Source: Nematopogon swammerdamellus (lineage: Eukaryota; Arthropoda; Insecta; Lepidoptera; Adelidae). Taken from it: a stretch of DNA of 64,000 nt. Shown in pieces: positions 10,808-22,910 of the stretch (position 1 is its first letter; each line of letters starts with the position of its first letter). The notes beneath the pieces were generated by a model, which saw nothing but the letters and a program-made list of their open reading frames with translations, ran no database searches and was not told the origin of the DNA. Where the stretch lies: positions 9,135,739-9,199,738 of the forward strand of contig OX336340.1 of assembly GCA_946902875.1 (NCBI GenBank), written 5' to 3'. The position numbers were made by a program, and so were the translations under genes.

Positions 10808-12355
10808 TGTTGCTGTGTGACGAATAAATAAATAATTTCATTTCAGTTCATTACACAATTCTTTGAAACTGAAAATTACAGAATGAAAATCGATACGAAC
10901 GAAAACCTTCACGTTTACTTCTGCAGCAGTGCTTTGCAATTGCTTGCTCGTAAAAGCTCCTTCAAGAAATAGACCTTACACAACATTTCATAGTATTATA
11001 TCCATCTCTTTTACTCCCTCCCTCCGCCCTCCACGCATAACGCAGCGCGCTGCAGCTCCAGAACAGCAGATCAATACTTTTTCTACGCAGAATACTTATC
11101 TACGTACCTACCTACACACGCTCTGCTGTCGGCCTCTATACCGACCGATCTAGCTAGATCATGGAGATGTATCTATACGTACGTATAGCATCCCCCTCTA
11201 TTCATCTATTCGTACCGTGTACGTATACAACTAAATCTAAGTACAAACTGCGCTGCAGGGACGCAGAAATACACGTTTTATATGCTGTAGGTACTAATGG
11301 TAGATTCAACTTTGACTCCTACTTGGAATAGTAACCGCCGTAACAGCAGCGGTAGAGCGCGCTAAGTGTCTTTACACGATCGCTACGCACAATTGTACGT
11401 ATACGAAATGATGTACGCGTGTGTGCGCGCACTAGGAATGTATGTGTGTGTGTGTAGAGGGGTGCGTCGTTGCCGGAATGCACCGTTAGGGCAGTTTATG
11501 CGTGAGTGCACCCGCAGCGTGTGCGTGCATACGATTCAGTGTACGCCAACAAATTTACTTAGTCATCCAACTCGTTGGAAGTTTCATACCCAACCAATAG
11601 CTGCCTCTACTTCGGCACGCGACAGTATAAAATTGTTGTTTTATAGCGACACACTCTCGCGCTTCGCTTGGGGCGAAACTGCACTTGTACCTTTAATTAA
11701 TGAAGACTTGCTGAGGCGTTTTCATTTTAAGAAATGAGGATTTTTCCTCGCAACAGCAGCATCGTACTCGCTTATACACGTTATTTATTTATTTAATAGA
11801 AATAACTGCTCTATTGAGGCAGAATATAAACACAAATTGTCAGTACAATTTCAGAAATGTTAAGCAATCTTAGATACATGTTCAACGCTAGACAGTTGTT
11901 ATGAAAAATGTCATTTTGAAACGAAATATCGTTAATTTTGGCTCAGCCTTGCACTGCTTTAATTAATGCAACTATAATGGCGATAAGAACTTATTCAAAA
12001 TAATTAATTAAAACGTGACGTTATATTAATGCGTGCAGATAAGATATTCACCGGTGATGCTCTCCTTGCATGGCAATCAATAGTTGTACCAACCGTTACA
12101 GTCCTAAAGTAATTTGCATGCATACATTATGGTAATTAGCCTTGTTGCTGATTATTTTCATTTTATCTAACGTGTCATCTTTTCTTTGGTTAAATCTGTC
12201 GGTTGAGCTATGCATGCGCCAATCCTTTTAAATATATTTCGTGTAATGATAATGGTTAAAATATTTTACAATTAGTCATACCGCACCATGATCATCTCAA
12301 TAAAGGTTTCTTCAAAAATAAATTCCTGATCAGAAATTAAAGTGTTTTGAGTATA
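10808..12355. other. No gene recognised
   Basis: Mixed composition; GT- and TACG-rich stretches occur at 11200-11470. The 123-codon plus-strand frame near 11366-11737 has no recognisable domain and looks like chance. Confidence 0.4.
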
Positions 12356-12844
12356 CAGCGTGTTTGGCACATCGACCGAAAAAATTTGTTTGAAGGTAAG
12401 TTGGGTGGGTCATTTGCAACGTTTTGACCCATGATATCTTTTATGTGGTGTCACGTGATATCGAGATACGATTTTATTTTTTATTTTTGAAAATTACCAA
12501 AACCCCAGCTTTGAACCCTTATAACTTTTTTTTTATGATTCTATCAGCATGAAATAAAATTTATTGGATTTTACAATGTATCCTTGTTCGAAAAAAATAT
12601 TATTTGATGAAGTTAATACCATTAAAAGGACTTATGAACTTCCAAAGTCCCGAGAACGAGTAAAAATATGACGGAATCTTAATTTAATTTTAATATTAAT
12701 TTTCTTAATTCATTAAATAAAAAACTGACAGAAATTGAGAGCTTCGTTTTCTTTTAAAAAGTTTGCTGCTTTACGCCCTTTCCAACGGTATACCACATGC
12801 TATACAAATCATTCACTATGTGGCCAAAATGCCGAGCATCCCTG
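12356..12844. mobile_element. Possible MITE with TA flanks
   Basis: TA|CAGCGTGTTTGGCACATCG at the left and ...CCGAGCATCCCTG|TA at the right. The reverse complement of the right end is CAGGGATGCTCGGCA, which matches the left end only loosely. The interior is AT-rich and non-coding. Flanking TA pairs and similar ends suggest an old Tc1/mariner-type MITE, but the short imperfect TIR leaves this uncertain. Confidence 0.4.
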
Positions 12845-13361
12845 TATAGATACACTTTAAAAACCGCTCTGAATGATAAAAGTAATTTTACTCAGTACTT
12901 TATAATTGAATGCGCGCGAATGGAACAATTGGAAGCGAGTTCGCGTATTAGTTAGCGACTTCGATGCGCGACGTAGCGTCGCTACGCGAACGCGCCGGGG
13001 GCATCGTCGGCGCGGAGGCGGCGCGGGCGCGGTCGGGCGGGCGGATGGCACGGCGGCGGCGGCGGCGTAGCACCGCTACGAGCTTTGTCTCAGTTCCTCT
13101 ATTTGTTAGCCGCGCTTCAGATTGTTGAACCACTGCAATTAAGAGTCACCCACCTGCAGCTATATTCCAAGCTCGGCACGACGCAATATTGGATCTCCCT
13201 ACTCGTTTACTCTTCATGCGTATACCTATCCTAAAGACAGCGTGTTGACAAGTTCGAGAGTAGTGGTATGGCAGTAACCAATGAATGCTAAATCAATACA
13301 TATAACACTTGTAAACTTTGCGTGTCTGTACATCGAAAATATTTGCAAAAAAATCATTGAA
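12845..13361. other. CpG-dense island, no gene recognised
   Basis: About 12960-13075 is dominated by CGGCG/GCGCG runs, including a (CGG)n stretch at about 13049-13068. Overlapping open frames there are arginine/proline/alanine-rich and typical of GC-rich non-coding DNA. A promoter role is possible but unsupported. Confidence 0.4.
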
Positions 13362-13594
13362 TCAATAGCAGAGTTATTTGGGCTACCAATAAAAATTGTT
13401 TAACAATTTTATTTTCAAATTTATAGTCGTAGTACCTACCTAAAAATGATGTGCGAGAAATTTTCAACGTTTTCCAAAAAATGCTCATATCATAAAAACA
13501 AATGACTCCGATTTATTTTCGTATTTTTCCCTGGGTAGTCATAAACTGGCCTACTCCCTGGTTCCCGCTTGACGTTGAGTTTTGGGACACATTG
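13362..13594. mobile_element. 5'-truncated copy of the 5391-5768 MITE family
   Basis: From atcaatagcagagttattt onward it matches the interior and right end of the 5391-5768 element. It finishes with ctactccctggttcccgctt and gggacacattg followed by TA (13595-13596). The left TIR is absent. Confidence 0.85.
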
Positions 13595-14143
13595 TATGTA
13601 CGCGGAGCCCCCACGGACATACATGGTCGGTATGACCAATAAATACGTACTAATTTAGCTGCTAGGGAACAGTGCATTGTTGTCTGCGACAGGACGTTCA
13701 CGAGAGTCAACGTTTCCTCAACACAACTTGGAATAGCGCTAACTGCACTGCTCGCGGCCTCTATCCGGGGGGACAAAGAACGGCAGCCAAGATCACGTAG
13801 CAGTCGGCTCGCAGCACTGCGGCGTAATTAGAAGTAATTTTTGTAAACTCAAGGACGCCTTAATTGGATAGTTGAGTCTGTTTTGAGACGAGCACCTGCA
13901 CTCGCCTTTGCCTTTGCATTTTCTATTGTATACAACTACTTGGTCTGATTACAGTTACTTATTACCGACTTATTCAATCTACACTATTACACTTTGTGTT
14001 AAGTGTTAGTTGCGAAAAGTGATTCATTTTAAAATCATTAAATGACAGTGGTACCTTTCAAGTTCCTTTTTATTCTGCAATAATTAAGTAGACATATTTA
14101 TTAGAAAATCTTTACAGGTATATACATATTATATGTACCAATA
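13595..14143. other. No gene recognised
   Basis: The 13600-13800 stretch is GC-balanced and non-repetitive, and one 87-codon frame overlaps the MITE end. Nothing identifiable. Confidence 0.4.
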
Positions 14144-14396
14144 TTTTTTTTATGGAAACTCGCACGTTTGCCTACATCACCTACAACATCCCTGATGTCA
14201 GCCCATAATACCGGGTGTACTTGGTGCCACGTCAGTCCTTCCCTTCGGTCGTGCCGGTTACACTGAACTGGACGAAAAACACAAACTATTTACATAGCCG
14301 TTTCGACCGACCTTTCATTCAGTGCGGTGGTACGAACCCGGGCGGGTTACACCCTACCACCTAGTAATATAAGAAGGGAGTCATATCCCTTATATA
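14144..14396 (-). mobile_element. SINE-like poly(A) repeat, tail module T1 (truncated)
   Basis: A run of T at 14144 (poly(A) on the minus strand) precedes tatggaaact...ctacatcacctacaacatcc. The module continues to the ggttacaccctaccacctag segment and ends inside the 5' module (agggagtcatatccctta). The same tail occurs at 19355, 20945, 25517, 26561, 27795, 52238, 55074 and 56418. Confidence 0.85.
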
Positions 14397-15184
14397 ACAT
14401 TATATCCCCATATATAACAGTTACTTTACTTCCTTGCTACTTCTGTATGTTTTCTTTATATGTGATGGCAGTACGGCAGTAGCAAACGCGCCCGCTTTTC
14501 TCATTCGTACCAGCCTGGCGTAGGTTCTTATATTCCTCTACCTTTGCACAGCTTTAGAGCTCTGTACAGAACCCGCTTACAACGTATCACCGCGCACATA
14601 GCGACCTAATCACCCAATAGCGACGCATTTCTCATACACAGCCTTCTAGATATAGGCTATATCGAGTGTCGTTCGCGAACCGTTCGTATATCGGTTGATT
14701 ACACGACACACACTTCCCTACTAACACAGCTAGTGGAGCGGCGAAGCCTCCAGCCCCGCGCCCCGCCACCGCCCCCGCCCGCCCACAGCGCTTCCGCCCT
14801 CGCGCACTCAGGCCGTGGGCTCTCTAAAGAACGATGGGGTCGTGTTTTGCAATCGGGAGAAAATTGCCTACCTCAATGCCGGTGGTTTAATTACTTTTCG
14901 TACCTATCGACGCGGCAGTAATCCGGTGTATGGCGGCTATGAGCATAGAGATTTAAGTTTTCATAATATTCTAGAACGAAAAAATATGGCTTCATTCCAA
15001 ATACCAAAAATATCTATTTCCAGACATGTTCTATATAGAAATGCATTTTATATCCACCTAATCTGATACGAAACTATGACACACTTGTGTTGTTTCAGTG
15101 TTTGTATAATGCATGAGCCCGAGCAACAGTTAATTCCTGCATACATAACAATATCGCATAAATTATTACTATCTTCTCGTTTTT
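14397..15184. other. No gene recognised
   Basis: A GC-rich, proline-codon-type patch lies at about 14735-14820; the remainder is AT-rich. No recognisable product. Confidence 0.4.
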
Positions 15185-15517
15185 GTTACATACATACATA
15201 CCACACGCTATATCCCGAAAATCGGGGTAAGCAGAGTAATCGGTGTTGTGCTGCATAAAGTCTGGTAAATACAGTACAACACCGATCACCACGTCCAGCA
15301 AAGCATTCGGACAAGATAACTATTAAGCAAGATAATTTAGTAAGGCACGAAGGCCCACCTGCTTTATGACTCGATGGAAGGACCGTGCCGAGGTGAGAGG
15401 TGGCTAACCTGTCGCCCTTTAGCACGGCATCTCGTCCTGATCGCTTAATCGCCTTTTACGACATGCACGAGAAGAGATGCAGTGGGGTTATTCTTTTTAA
15501 GTACCGGCCCCACACGG
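15185..15517 (-). repeat. Structured interspersed repeat (family S), copy 2
   Basis: Reverse orientation. It starts at 15517 with accgtgtggggccggtact and ends in a (GTAT)n run at 15185-15200. It keeps the internal hairpin (atcggtgttgtgctg against cagtacaacaccgat, one change) and a second small stem near its 3' end (atatcccgaaaatcggggt). Confidence 0.85.
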
Positions 15518-15550
15518 TTACGTTACGGTTACGGTTACGGTTACGTAACC
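15516..15550. repeat. (GGTTAC)n short tandem repeat
   Basis: Five near-perfect CGGTTA/GGTTAC units abut the 5' end of family S copy 2 and finish in a small palindrome, ggttacgtaacc. Confidence 0.85.
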
Positions 15551-16004
15551 ATAACACAACACACTCGAGCTCCTCCTGGCAGTAAGATCTCTATGAGGAC
15601 AATGGATCCGTGCGTGCAACTGGAATGCATTGCGAGCACTAAGCCTGTAGTAGCACTAGGCAAGAGCTCCACATGCACTGGGTAGCCCGGGGTAGCTTGG
15701 GGGTAGCGGAGGGGGTAGATTTTCCGTCCGACCCTTCCGAGGCTCTTAGCAACGCGTAACCTATAAATTACTGCACACCCTGGGGGTACAGTCAAGCTGT
15801 TGGTTTAGTTTTAAAAAGGAAACTGTTGATACATTTTCAACAGTGCGTTGAACTCTTTTCATACAAAATCAAGTATTTTGTTCCCAAATTTTATAATATT
15901 CATTTATATTTTAATTGTGTGTTTATTTATTTATGCCCAGTTACGTGTAGCGTTAGGTGCGGCCAATATATTTTTTTTTGCAAATAGATTCGAAGTATTG
16001 TCTC

Positions 16005-16138
16005 TACCTGCCCATATATTTTCTTCCAAGTACAGTCATGGTCTTTCAAGAGGGGCGTGTAAAGGCACGTCCTGCCAGGCCGGCATGGTATTCGCAATCC
16101 TCGGATACAACCGACGTCCATGACCGTCGTTAGACACT
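16005..16138 (+). pseudogene. LINE reverse-transcriptase C-terminal tail fragment
   Basis: Translation around 16045-16125 gives SFKRGV-stop-RHVLPGRHGIRNPRIQP, matching the terminal segment of a lepidopteran Jockey-type LINE ORF2. The same tail is seen at 23868-24310, 46071-46149, 54643-54787 and 22826-22901. It has an in-frame stop and no upstream coding. The family assignment rests on remembered similarity to lepidopteran LINE proteins and is inference. Confidence 0.6.
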
Positions 16139-16756
16139 ATATAGCGATGAAAGAAAACAGGGACGAAGACAATAATGTGCACTACTTAACTCTTAACTAT
16201 TCGAAACTGATCTGAGTACCATAGCTCTCTTTCCACAAGCCTGTTAATCATCATGGGAACGTAAATAGGTATGTATGTGATGGCTCCCTAATACACGAGG
16301 GATGAGGGAGTCCCGAAATTTCACAAATTAAGTAATCGCACTTACAATGATTTGGTAATGAACATGGCCCAAATATTAATTATTTTCTTTCGTAACTATG
16401 TATTGTGCATAACGCGAGCTTTTCAGCGATATCAAACTACAGTTGAAAACGTTTAATTCATAAATACCCTAAATACATAATACACACACACACACAAGAA
16501 ATTGTTTGAATATTTACATAAAATTTATGAGAAGAACTTTATGGTTTTGTCGTATAACAATATTATCATTTGCAGTTGTAGAATACTCGCACGGACATCG
16601 TCTTGAGGAAAAAAAAACTGACATTCTGGGATTCCGTTCAGGCACATCGCTAGTTTATGTGAGTGTAGCTGGGATGCGTTTTCCGCGTCCTCGTTTCGCG
16701 AAGCTAGTGCGTCAGCGCGCCCCAGTTCCTCATCTCATCAATACGAGGCGCGCTCG

Positions 16757-16787
16757 GCGGGGCGGGGGCGGGGGCGGGGGCGGGGCG
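16757..16787 (+). other. Potential G-quadruplex (GGGGGC)n
   Basis: Five consecutive G4-G5 tracts separated by single C residues satisfy the G3+N1-7 quadruplex rule on the plus strand. Confidence 0.8.
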
Positions 16788-17418
16788 CGGCGGTGGGTCC
16801 GCCCGCAGTTCCGCACGCGCCTCGGGCCCTGCGCCTCACGTCACTATGCCTACCCTGCCATGCCACCTGTCTACGTGAGCTCGTTACGCACACGTATTTA
16901 TGAGATATTCTTTTCTGTTAAATCTGTAGGTACCTTACGTTAGAACTCGTGTGAACTGGTTGCCGTAAACGTTTTCGTTTATTCAGCGAGAAATAATGTT
17001 TTATGAAAGGAGGTACGGAGTCATATGTACATAAATTAGTAACAATATTTTGTCACTAAATATGTCTCATATTAATTATTTCGATTGCTCCGTGCGTTGC
17101 GAACGCGTCGGTCCATACAATTCGACGATTTCTTGACTTGTTTAAGTACTCTGATCTCGAAAAATATAAAAGCGTTCGTTACTTTTTAAACCAACGTAAG
17201 ACAAGCTTATAATTACATGCAGTGAAAATTTTCTAAAAAACGCCTGCTTTCTACTTTCCGCTTTCGGCGGATAAGAGCAGAAGTAATCTATCACGTTGTA
17301 TAAAGGTCGGGCTTATTAAATGTCGAGGAGTTATGGCATTTTCAAATGGCGATAATAATGGCCTCCCGAGTCCAAAGATAACCTTTACACTGCTCTTGTT
17401 CGTTTAAACTTCGTTCAA

Positions 17419-17464
17419 CGTGGTCTTTTAAAGTCTGCTCTTCAGACTTTTTAAAAGACCACGT
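17419..17464. repeat. Isolated hairpin, ~20-bp arms
   Basis: CGTGGTCTTTTAAAGTCTG pairs with the following CAGACTTTTTAAAAGACCACG across a 5-nt loop, with a single bulged base. It does not match the termini of any other element in the window. Confidence 0.85.
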
Positions 17465-19354
17465 CAGATTTAGACAAGCGTACAGCGTAGATTTATATTA
17501 ATATATTATTTGACGTCGTTTATTCTTCTTTACTTATTATTTTAATCTAAAACTAAGTTAATCTAACTTAAGTAAACAATGTACAATTATAATAATCTTA
17601 GAAATAAATAAACGATAAATATAAAATGTAATAAATAAAGATACTTATAAATTATATTTACCCATTAATTCTTAAAAATTAATATTTTCGTTCAAAGACA
17701 GGATAATCTCTATATTCTAGCGTTTAGTAAATGTGTGCAGTGTGCACGGCACGAGCGAGGCACGAGTAGCTGATCACTGGCCACTGCGCACGCGCGCGCT
17801 CACGCACAGTGCACTGTGCACATATATGAAAGTCGCCTGTGTGACCAGGCTCTTTAATACGCGCGAATGCGGTAGGCTTGCGGGGAGGGAGTGAAGGGGT
17901 GGTTAGGAGGGATAGGGGGGTGGACGAGATTATTATCAGGTTCTATCGCGATGCGGAGCTGAGGCGCACTTTTAATAAGAGCTCGCCGAGTGAAAGATTT
18001 ATTAATCCAGGAGGCAATAGAGGAGCTAGCTCCAGCGGCCTTTTAAGTTTTATCTCTTCTTAAGTGGGAGGAAATGAGCTGGGTGGGCGGCGCGTGGGCG
18101 GGCGGCGCGTCGGGAGGCGAGAGCCTGAGTTCTTATCGCCGAGACGTGGAGGTTTCACTCTTGCAGTGAAAGTGAAGAGGCAACATAATATATCGTTCAA
18201 AGTAATTTTGTCCTCGCTAGAATCTTTTAAAGGGGTGTTACTTTTTATCAGAGCATGCTATTTTTCACCTCTTCACATGGTAACATGTATGTATAATGTG
18301 CGCGTTTAATCTCAAAATAAGAATTCATAAATTGTATCTTAAAGATTATACAAATAACAATTAAATGTGCTTAACAATGTTTAGGTAATCTTTATGCCGC
18401 CTAAGTAGCAAGCAGACAAAACATATCTTTCCGAAAAGTAGTTTTCCAGAATTCTACTTCAGTGGGCTTCACCAACACATCCATATGATCTCTTAATTAG
18501 AGCATAGTGTGAAATGGAGGGAATGTGGGACGTTTCAACTCCGTACGATCGCACAGTCAAGTAAATCACTCCGCGCTTTGTAAAAGGACCCGAAGCGCAG
18601 ATGTCGCGGCATCTCTCATATTTTACGTTCAATTTGGAGTCCTCTCATATTTTACGTTGATTTTCGAAAATGTTCGTTTCCGGTGCGAGTTCCCATCACC
18701 CGCCCCCTCCCCCCTTCTCCTACTGTCCCACCACCCCGTCCCGCGTCCGCTGCGTTGCTACTCTACCTCGGTGATCAAACATTGAAACATTACACACCTT
18801 TGTTTGTATTATCGATTCGGGTAGTAATACTACGCGTAGACGAAGTTGGGACTTTTAAAAAATAGAAGGAAACATAGATGTCCTATCTCCTAGAGTAAAC
18901 TGGAGTAAAATCTGTGATCTTTTTTTTGAGTACTCAATTATTTTTCCATTACTCGTAATGAGAATATGGAAATCGTAATGACAATGAGTAATACATACAA
19001 TACATTTTCATTTCAAGTGTTAAACTTATATAATGTTTTTTATTCCTAAGTCTAAATTAGGTGCACGTGTGAATTCGATATATCCAATGTAATAATATAA
19101 TAAATGCATGGTTTTATACTTAATAGCACGATGCAACACCCCACCTAACGTCATGTGTTGTCGGAATAACAATTTGTAACGCCGTGTTATATTTCAATTT
19201 AAATTTTGTGAAATATTTATCATCCTTTGAACAAGAGAAGGGACTGCACTGGATTAGAGAATACGAGTAAATACATACTTACTTACATGGGTAGGTATAC
19301 ATACTTGCCTACATGATGAACCTAATAAAAATATGTTCTTGCAATTAGTGTATT

Positions 19355-19507
19355 ATAAACTTTTTTTTATGGAAACTGACGGTTGCCTACATCACCTACA
19401 ACACCCGTGATGTCAACCCCTAACACCAGGTTAACTTGGTGCCATGTCAGTGCTTCCCTTCATTTCATGTCGGCTACACTGAACTGGACGGAAAACACGA
19501 ACTATAT
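19355..19507 (-). mobile_element. SINE-like poly(A) repeat, tail module T1 (truncated)
   Basis: Reverse-strand copy. A T run at about 19360 precedes tatggaaactgacggttgc, then the acacccgtgatgtcaac and gtcggctacactgaactgg blocks. It stops after aaacacgaacta, so the 5' half is missing. Confidence 0.85.
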
Positions 19508-20590
19508 CAATTCTTTCCGTGTATAATTTACTAAAATTTGTAAAATAAAATAATCCGTCGTAATAGTTTAATCTAACCTATGTACATGTTATGTGTAATG
19601 CATCAAGCCAGAGTTTCGATTCGACGCATTTATTATTTTTTGACAATGGCCCGGGGCGGCGCGGTGCGGCGGCGCGACGGCCATCTTGGATCCCAAATGG
19701 CAGCTGTTCCACATTCAAAGTTCGACGACCTCATTTTTTCGGGTTCTCAAATTCAGGTAGAAGCTCCATCCAGAGGAAGTTGTTCCGCTCCTCTATCCAC
19801 ATTGGGAGCTTCATCAGATTTTTTTTGATGAACCAAAATATAATATACTTGATTTCCAATATGTTCCCCGTAGGATTTTTAAAATCTTTAACAATGCGAA
19901 CGAAATGAAAATAAAAACTTTACGTACAATAATACTCTTATTAAAGTATTTTAATATATTTCTATATTCATATTCCTAACGATATTCAACGGTCCATAGG
20001 TATACTGAACTCAAAAATATTAGCTTATTGAACAGTTCCTTTGGGCCCCTATTGACGAGCAGATTTTTTTTATTTCTCTACTAATGTAATACCTATACGA
20101 AGTTGTTACTGACTGAAACCCGATGTAGATTTTGAATAGACATTCAAAACCTGCAGGTATCAAATAAATGCATTTGCTTCTCGATCAATCACACGAAAGG
20201 TCAGTTGGGATGGGTCATATTTATCTCTTTTGTACTTATTCACATTATGTTACAATCCAACGCGAATGAGCGCGAGCGAAGACAGCTGCGTTCACAGGTA
20301 AGGCCAACCTTTTTCAGGAAGTAGCATATGTCAGTCGGAGAAAGAAATTGTTTTTACGAAGCAGTTCGACGTTGTCTATGCGCGCGCAGCTGGCGACGCG
20401 ACGCGACGCGACGCGCGGCCGGATGGGTAGGTTTATTGTTTCGTTTGTTTCATTCAATTAGTTCGGTTCATTTCGGTTTTTGTACGTACTTATCATTTTG
20501 AGCTATCCAAGCCGTTCGAGCAGTACAAAAAATCGGTTTCTCCAGATTGATGTTTCTCGTAGTAGGTAAATCACTGTCAATTTGATGTTA
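19508..20590. other. No gene recognised
   Basis: GC-rich spots occur at about 19640-19690 and 20380-20425, the latter a short (GACGC)n run at about 20395-20416. No coding signal. Confidence 0.4.
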
Positions 20591-20848
20591 GAAAAAAACC
20601 GGCCAAGTGCGAGTCGAACTCGACATGGCGATACGGGACCGAATCGCCATGTCACCGCTAACGCTACTCACGCCATCTAGATGGCGTGTTATGAAATGCT
20701 TCATTTAATGTCATGCTTCATAATCTATTCGGTAGATGGCGCCCGCGCATACACTTTTTGGTTTCTTAATAACACATTTTTTGTGAAAATTTCAACGGGC
20801 TACCTATTACGGTTCAAGAGATACAGCCCTCGAACAGACGGACGGACG

Positions 20849-20879
<31 letters not shown>

Positions 20880-20936
20880 AGACAGATGGTGCAGGCTTAG
20901 TAATAGGGTCCCGTACCTGATACGGAACTCTAAAAA
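20591..20936 (-). repeat. (GTCY)n-bearing interspersed repeat, copy A2
   Basis: Reverse orientation relative to copy A1. It starts aaccggccaagtgcgagtcg and contains cgccatctagatggcgtgtt and the pyrimidine-type array at 20834-20886. It ends gggtcccgtacctgatacgg. The segment cacaatttttgtgaaaatttc plus 'attacggttcaagagatac' is present here but deleted in A1. Confidence 0.8.
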
Positions 20937-20944
20937 TATATGGT

Positions 20945-21281
20945 CCGTGTGGGGCCGGTACTTTAAAAGAATAGCCCCACTGCATCTCTCCCCGTGTATG
21001 TCGTAAAAGGCGACTAAGGGATATGACTCCCTTCTTATATTACTAGGTGGTAGGGTTTAACCCGCCCGGGTTGGTACCACCGCACTGAATGAAAGGTCGG
21101 TCGAAACGGCTATGTAAATAGTTTGTGTTTTCCGTCCAGTTCAGTGTAGCCGGCACGACCGAAGGGAAGCACTGACGTGGCACCAAGTTCACCCGGTGTT
21201 ATGGGCTGACATCACGGATGTTGTAGGTGATGTAGCCAATCGTGTCAGTTTCCATAAAAAAAAAAAAAAAAAAAAAAATAT
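20945..21281 (+). mobile_element. SINE-like repeat: hairpin head H1 + tail T1 + poly(A)
   Basis: The head H1 begins gtgtggggccggtact and contains GTGGGGC paired with GCCCCAC, a 7-bp stem. It then reads gcatgtcgtaaaaggcgac-type sequence. The tail T1 (about 21030-21256) ends tgtcagtttcc followed by a 23-base A tract (21257-21279). Poly(A) and 5' variability indicate retroposition. No pol III A/B boxes are obvious in H1. H1 also heads the family S repeats, so it is a shared module. The element lies directly next to copy A2. Confidence 0.85.
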
Positions 21282-21419
21282 ACTGCTTCTCACCAAGTTG
21301 CTTAAAACGCAATTGAATCTACTTGACTCGATAGAAAAAAAATCGTAAAGCATGCTCTCGAAAATTCGGAAATCCCATGTTTTCATGCCGTTCATCATTT
21401 CATAGTCATTTAATTTTTT

Positions 21420-22310
21420 TTTTATATTTTTTTTTTTAAAGGAAGAGTCTTTATTGCAATATGATTTTAGAAGTATACAGAGTGATTTCATTAAACTATA
21501 CATATAAAAGAAAAAAGAACAACCCCGGACCAGTGATATGAATGAGATCTGTAAATCAGGTTGATAAATAAAAAATCTCATCCATACCGACCGATCCAGG
21601 GAAAGTTCCCAAGACACTCAGCGCATTAGCCCTCTGTATGTCCAGACTAATGCGCTGAGAGAGTAGGCCCCAGCTCGGGCCTCCCCGGACACTTCTATCA
21701 GTCGACTGCCTAAATCCTTGCAGAGAGACTTTGCTTCAGCTGACCAGGGGCCTAATGTTTCCACAGCGAAAGCAATCATTTCATAATTGTGTGCTATAAC
21801 AATATAATGATTATGCTTCACTAGCGCTGCAGCCTCAGCAGCGGCACCAGCTTTTCTTGCTGTTGACACAACGTAGCTATCAGCTAGCGTGTCGACGCAA
21901 GTGGCGTCCCAGACGAGAGCCTGACCGCGCGACCAAGGCACCAAGGTCATCCCGTCTGGGCGCTTACCGTCATCTCTGCTGAGACCGCAGGGCTCCAACA
22001 ATGATGGCACATTGGCTGAGCTAAATGCGCGATTTAGAATTTCGTTTAGAGCGTGATCTGCGTGTCTGCCGGCGCTCTTTTTGCACCGAAGCCCATGGAG
22101 ACCATTAGACTGCACTTGTGCCCCGCAAACACACTTGTGGGGCTGCACAAGGTTACAGCCTAATCTAAGAGCGACAGCGATCCTCATGGTGTTGTCATCC
22201 AAAAGCGTGCCAAGATTTTTAGAAGGTACCGCATTTAGCCAGGCACTTGATTCTTTTTCGCAAGAAGCTTTGTGGCGTACCTCGTCTACAATACATAATA
22301 CATAATTTTA
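21420..22310 (-). mobile_element. 5'-truncated LINE-like retroelement, 3' fragment (copy 2)
   Basis: Same class as 6126-7060. A minus-strand coding segment (21618-22307) is followed by AT-rich sequence with long T runs (21417-21443 on the plus strand), consistent with a poly(A)-type end on the minus strand. The upstream open frame begins after a stop at 22308-22310. Confidence 0.65.
21618..22307 (-). pseudogene. Retroelement C-terminal domain, CCHC + RPD...D (copy 2)
   Basis: The frame is open from about 22307 and reads SSAWLNAVPS, LDDNTMRIAVALRLG, CVCGAQVQSNGLHGLRC (Cys/His cluster), DGKRPDGMTLVPW, LVWDATCVDTLADS, AGAAAEAAALVKHNHY and [14 protein letters not shown]. These are the same ordered motifs as 6341-7048, at about half identity, so the two derive from different subfamilies. 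Near the C-terminus the expected SVAIQRGN block is replaced by a diverged [13 protein letters not shown] ending, probably after a frameshift. The reverse transcriptase part is absent. Confidence 0.7.
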
Positions 22311-22561
22311 CATAATATATAATTTATATTTCTTTTACCAAATATTACGCCTACAATTAAATATTTATTAAATATACACTTACTTAGAGTAAGTATACAC
22401 TTATCCACCAAAAAGTTATTGTTAGTGCTTCCGCGAGCACGATATTGACATTATTTTAATCAGTCTACAATAAGTGCACATAACAATAATTGTTCAAAGA
22501 TAACTAACAACCTACTTGTAATATTTTTTTCATTGTTATCGATTTCATAACAATTTTGATC

Positions 22562-22760
22562 AGCATTATATCAAGAGCGGGACATGTCTAGATTAATCAT
22601 TCGGTAGACCTCTTCTCAAAATACTAATATCACAAGTGAAATAAAAACACCCAGACTTCTCGACCAGGATTCGAACCTGGAACCTGGCTTGAGCCGCCAG
22701 CACAGATGAGCTATTCTGCCAGCGCGTTACTATTTCGCCATCGGGCCGAAGACGTTTCCC
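22562..22760 (-). mobile_element. tRNA-derived SINE
   Basis: On the minus strand a tRNA-like head shows TAGCTCATCTG (A-box-like) about 36 nt before GGTTCGAATCC, an exact B-box. The B-box sits inside a paired T-arm (ccaggttcgaatcctgg). It continues gagaagtctgggtg and then an unrelated body ending near gatataatgctg. Length and lack of a CCA-type end make a functional tRNA unlikely. The 3' limit is uncertain. Confidence 0.7.
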
Positions 22761-22825
22761 TCTAAATCTCAAACCGTTGCATCGAAACGAAGGTAAGCGC
22801 TGACATGGCATCTAGTTCACGCTGT

Positions 22826-22901
22826 GTCCGAATGTCCATGGGCGTCGCTAGACACCTTATGGGTGACTCGACGCCACATGTCGCGCTTAGTATAAAAAAA
22901 A
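22826..22901 (+). mobile_element. LINE 3'-end fragment with poly(A)
   Basis: aatgtccatgggcgtcgctag, then gacgccacatgtcgcgctt and an A run at 22893-22903. It matches the 3' end of the LINE at 23868-24310, which reads the same on the opposite strand. Only the last ~75 bp remain. Confidence 0.75.
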
Positions 22902-22910
22902 AAATATATA

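Larger units (their letters stand above)
16139..19354. other. Long stretch without a recognised gene
   Basis: Contains a G-rich run (16757-16787), a perfect-looking hairpin (17419-17464), CpG-rich DNA at about 17740-17830 and 17880-18120, and a C-rich patch at about 18695-18770. Open frames of 60-145 codons are compositionally driven. The 17880-18060 block is non-repetitive and could be regulatory DNA, but nothing shows this directly. Confidence 0.4.

Noticed and set aside
22660..22740. Functional tRNA gene
   Set aside because: An exact B box is present, but the acceptor stem and anticodon arm do not form and the sequence continues into a SINE body.
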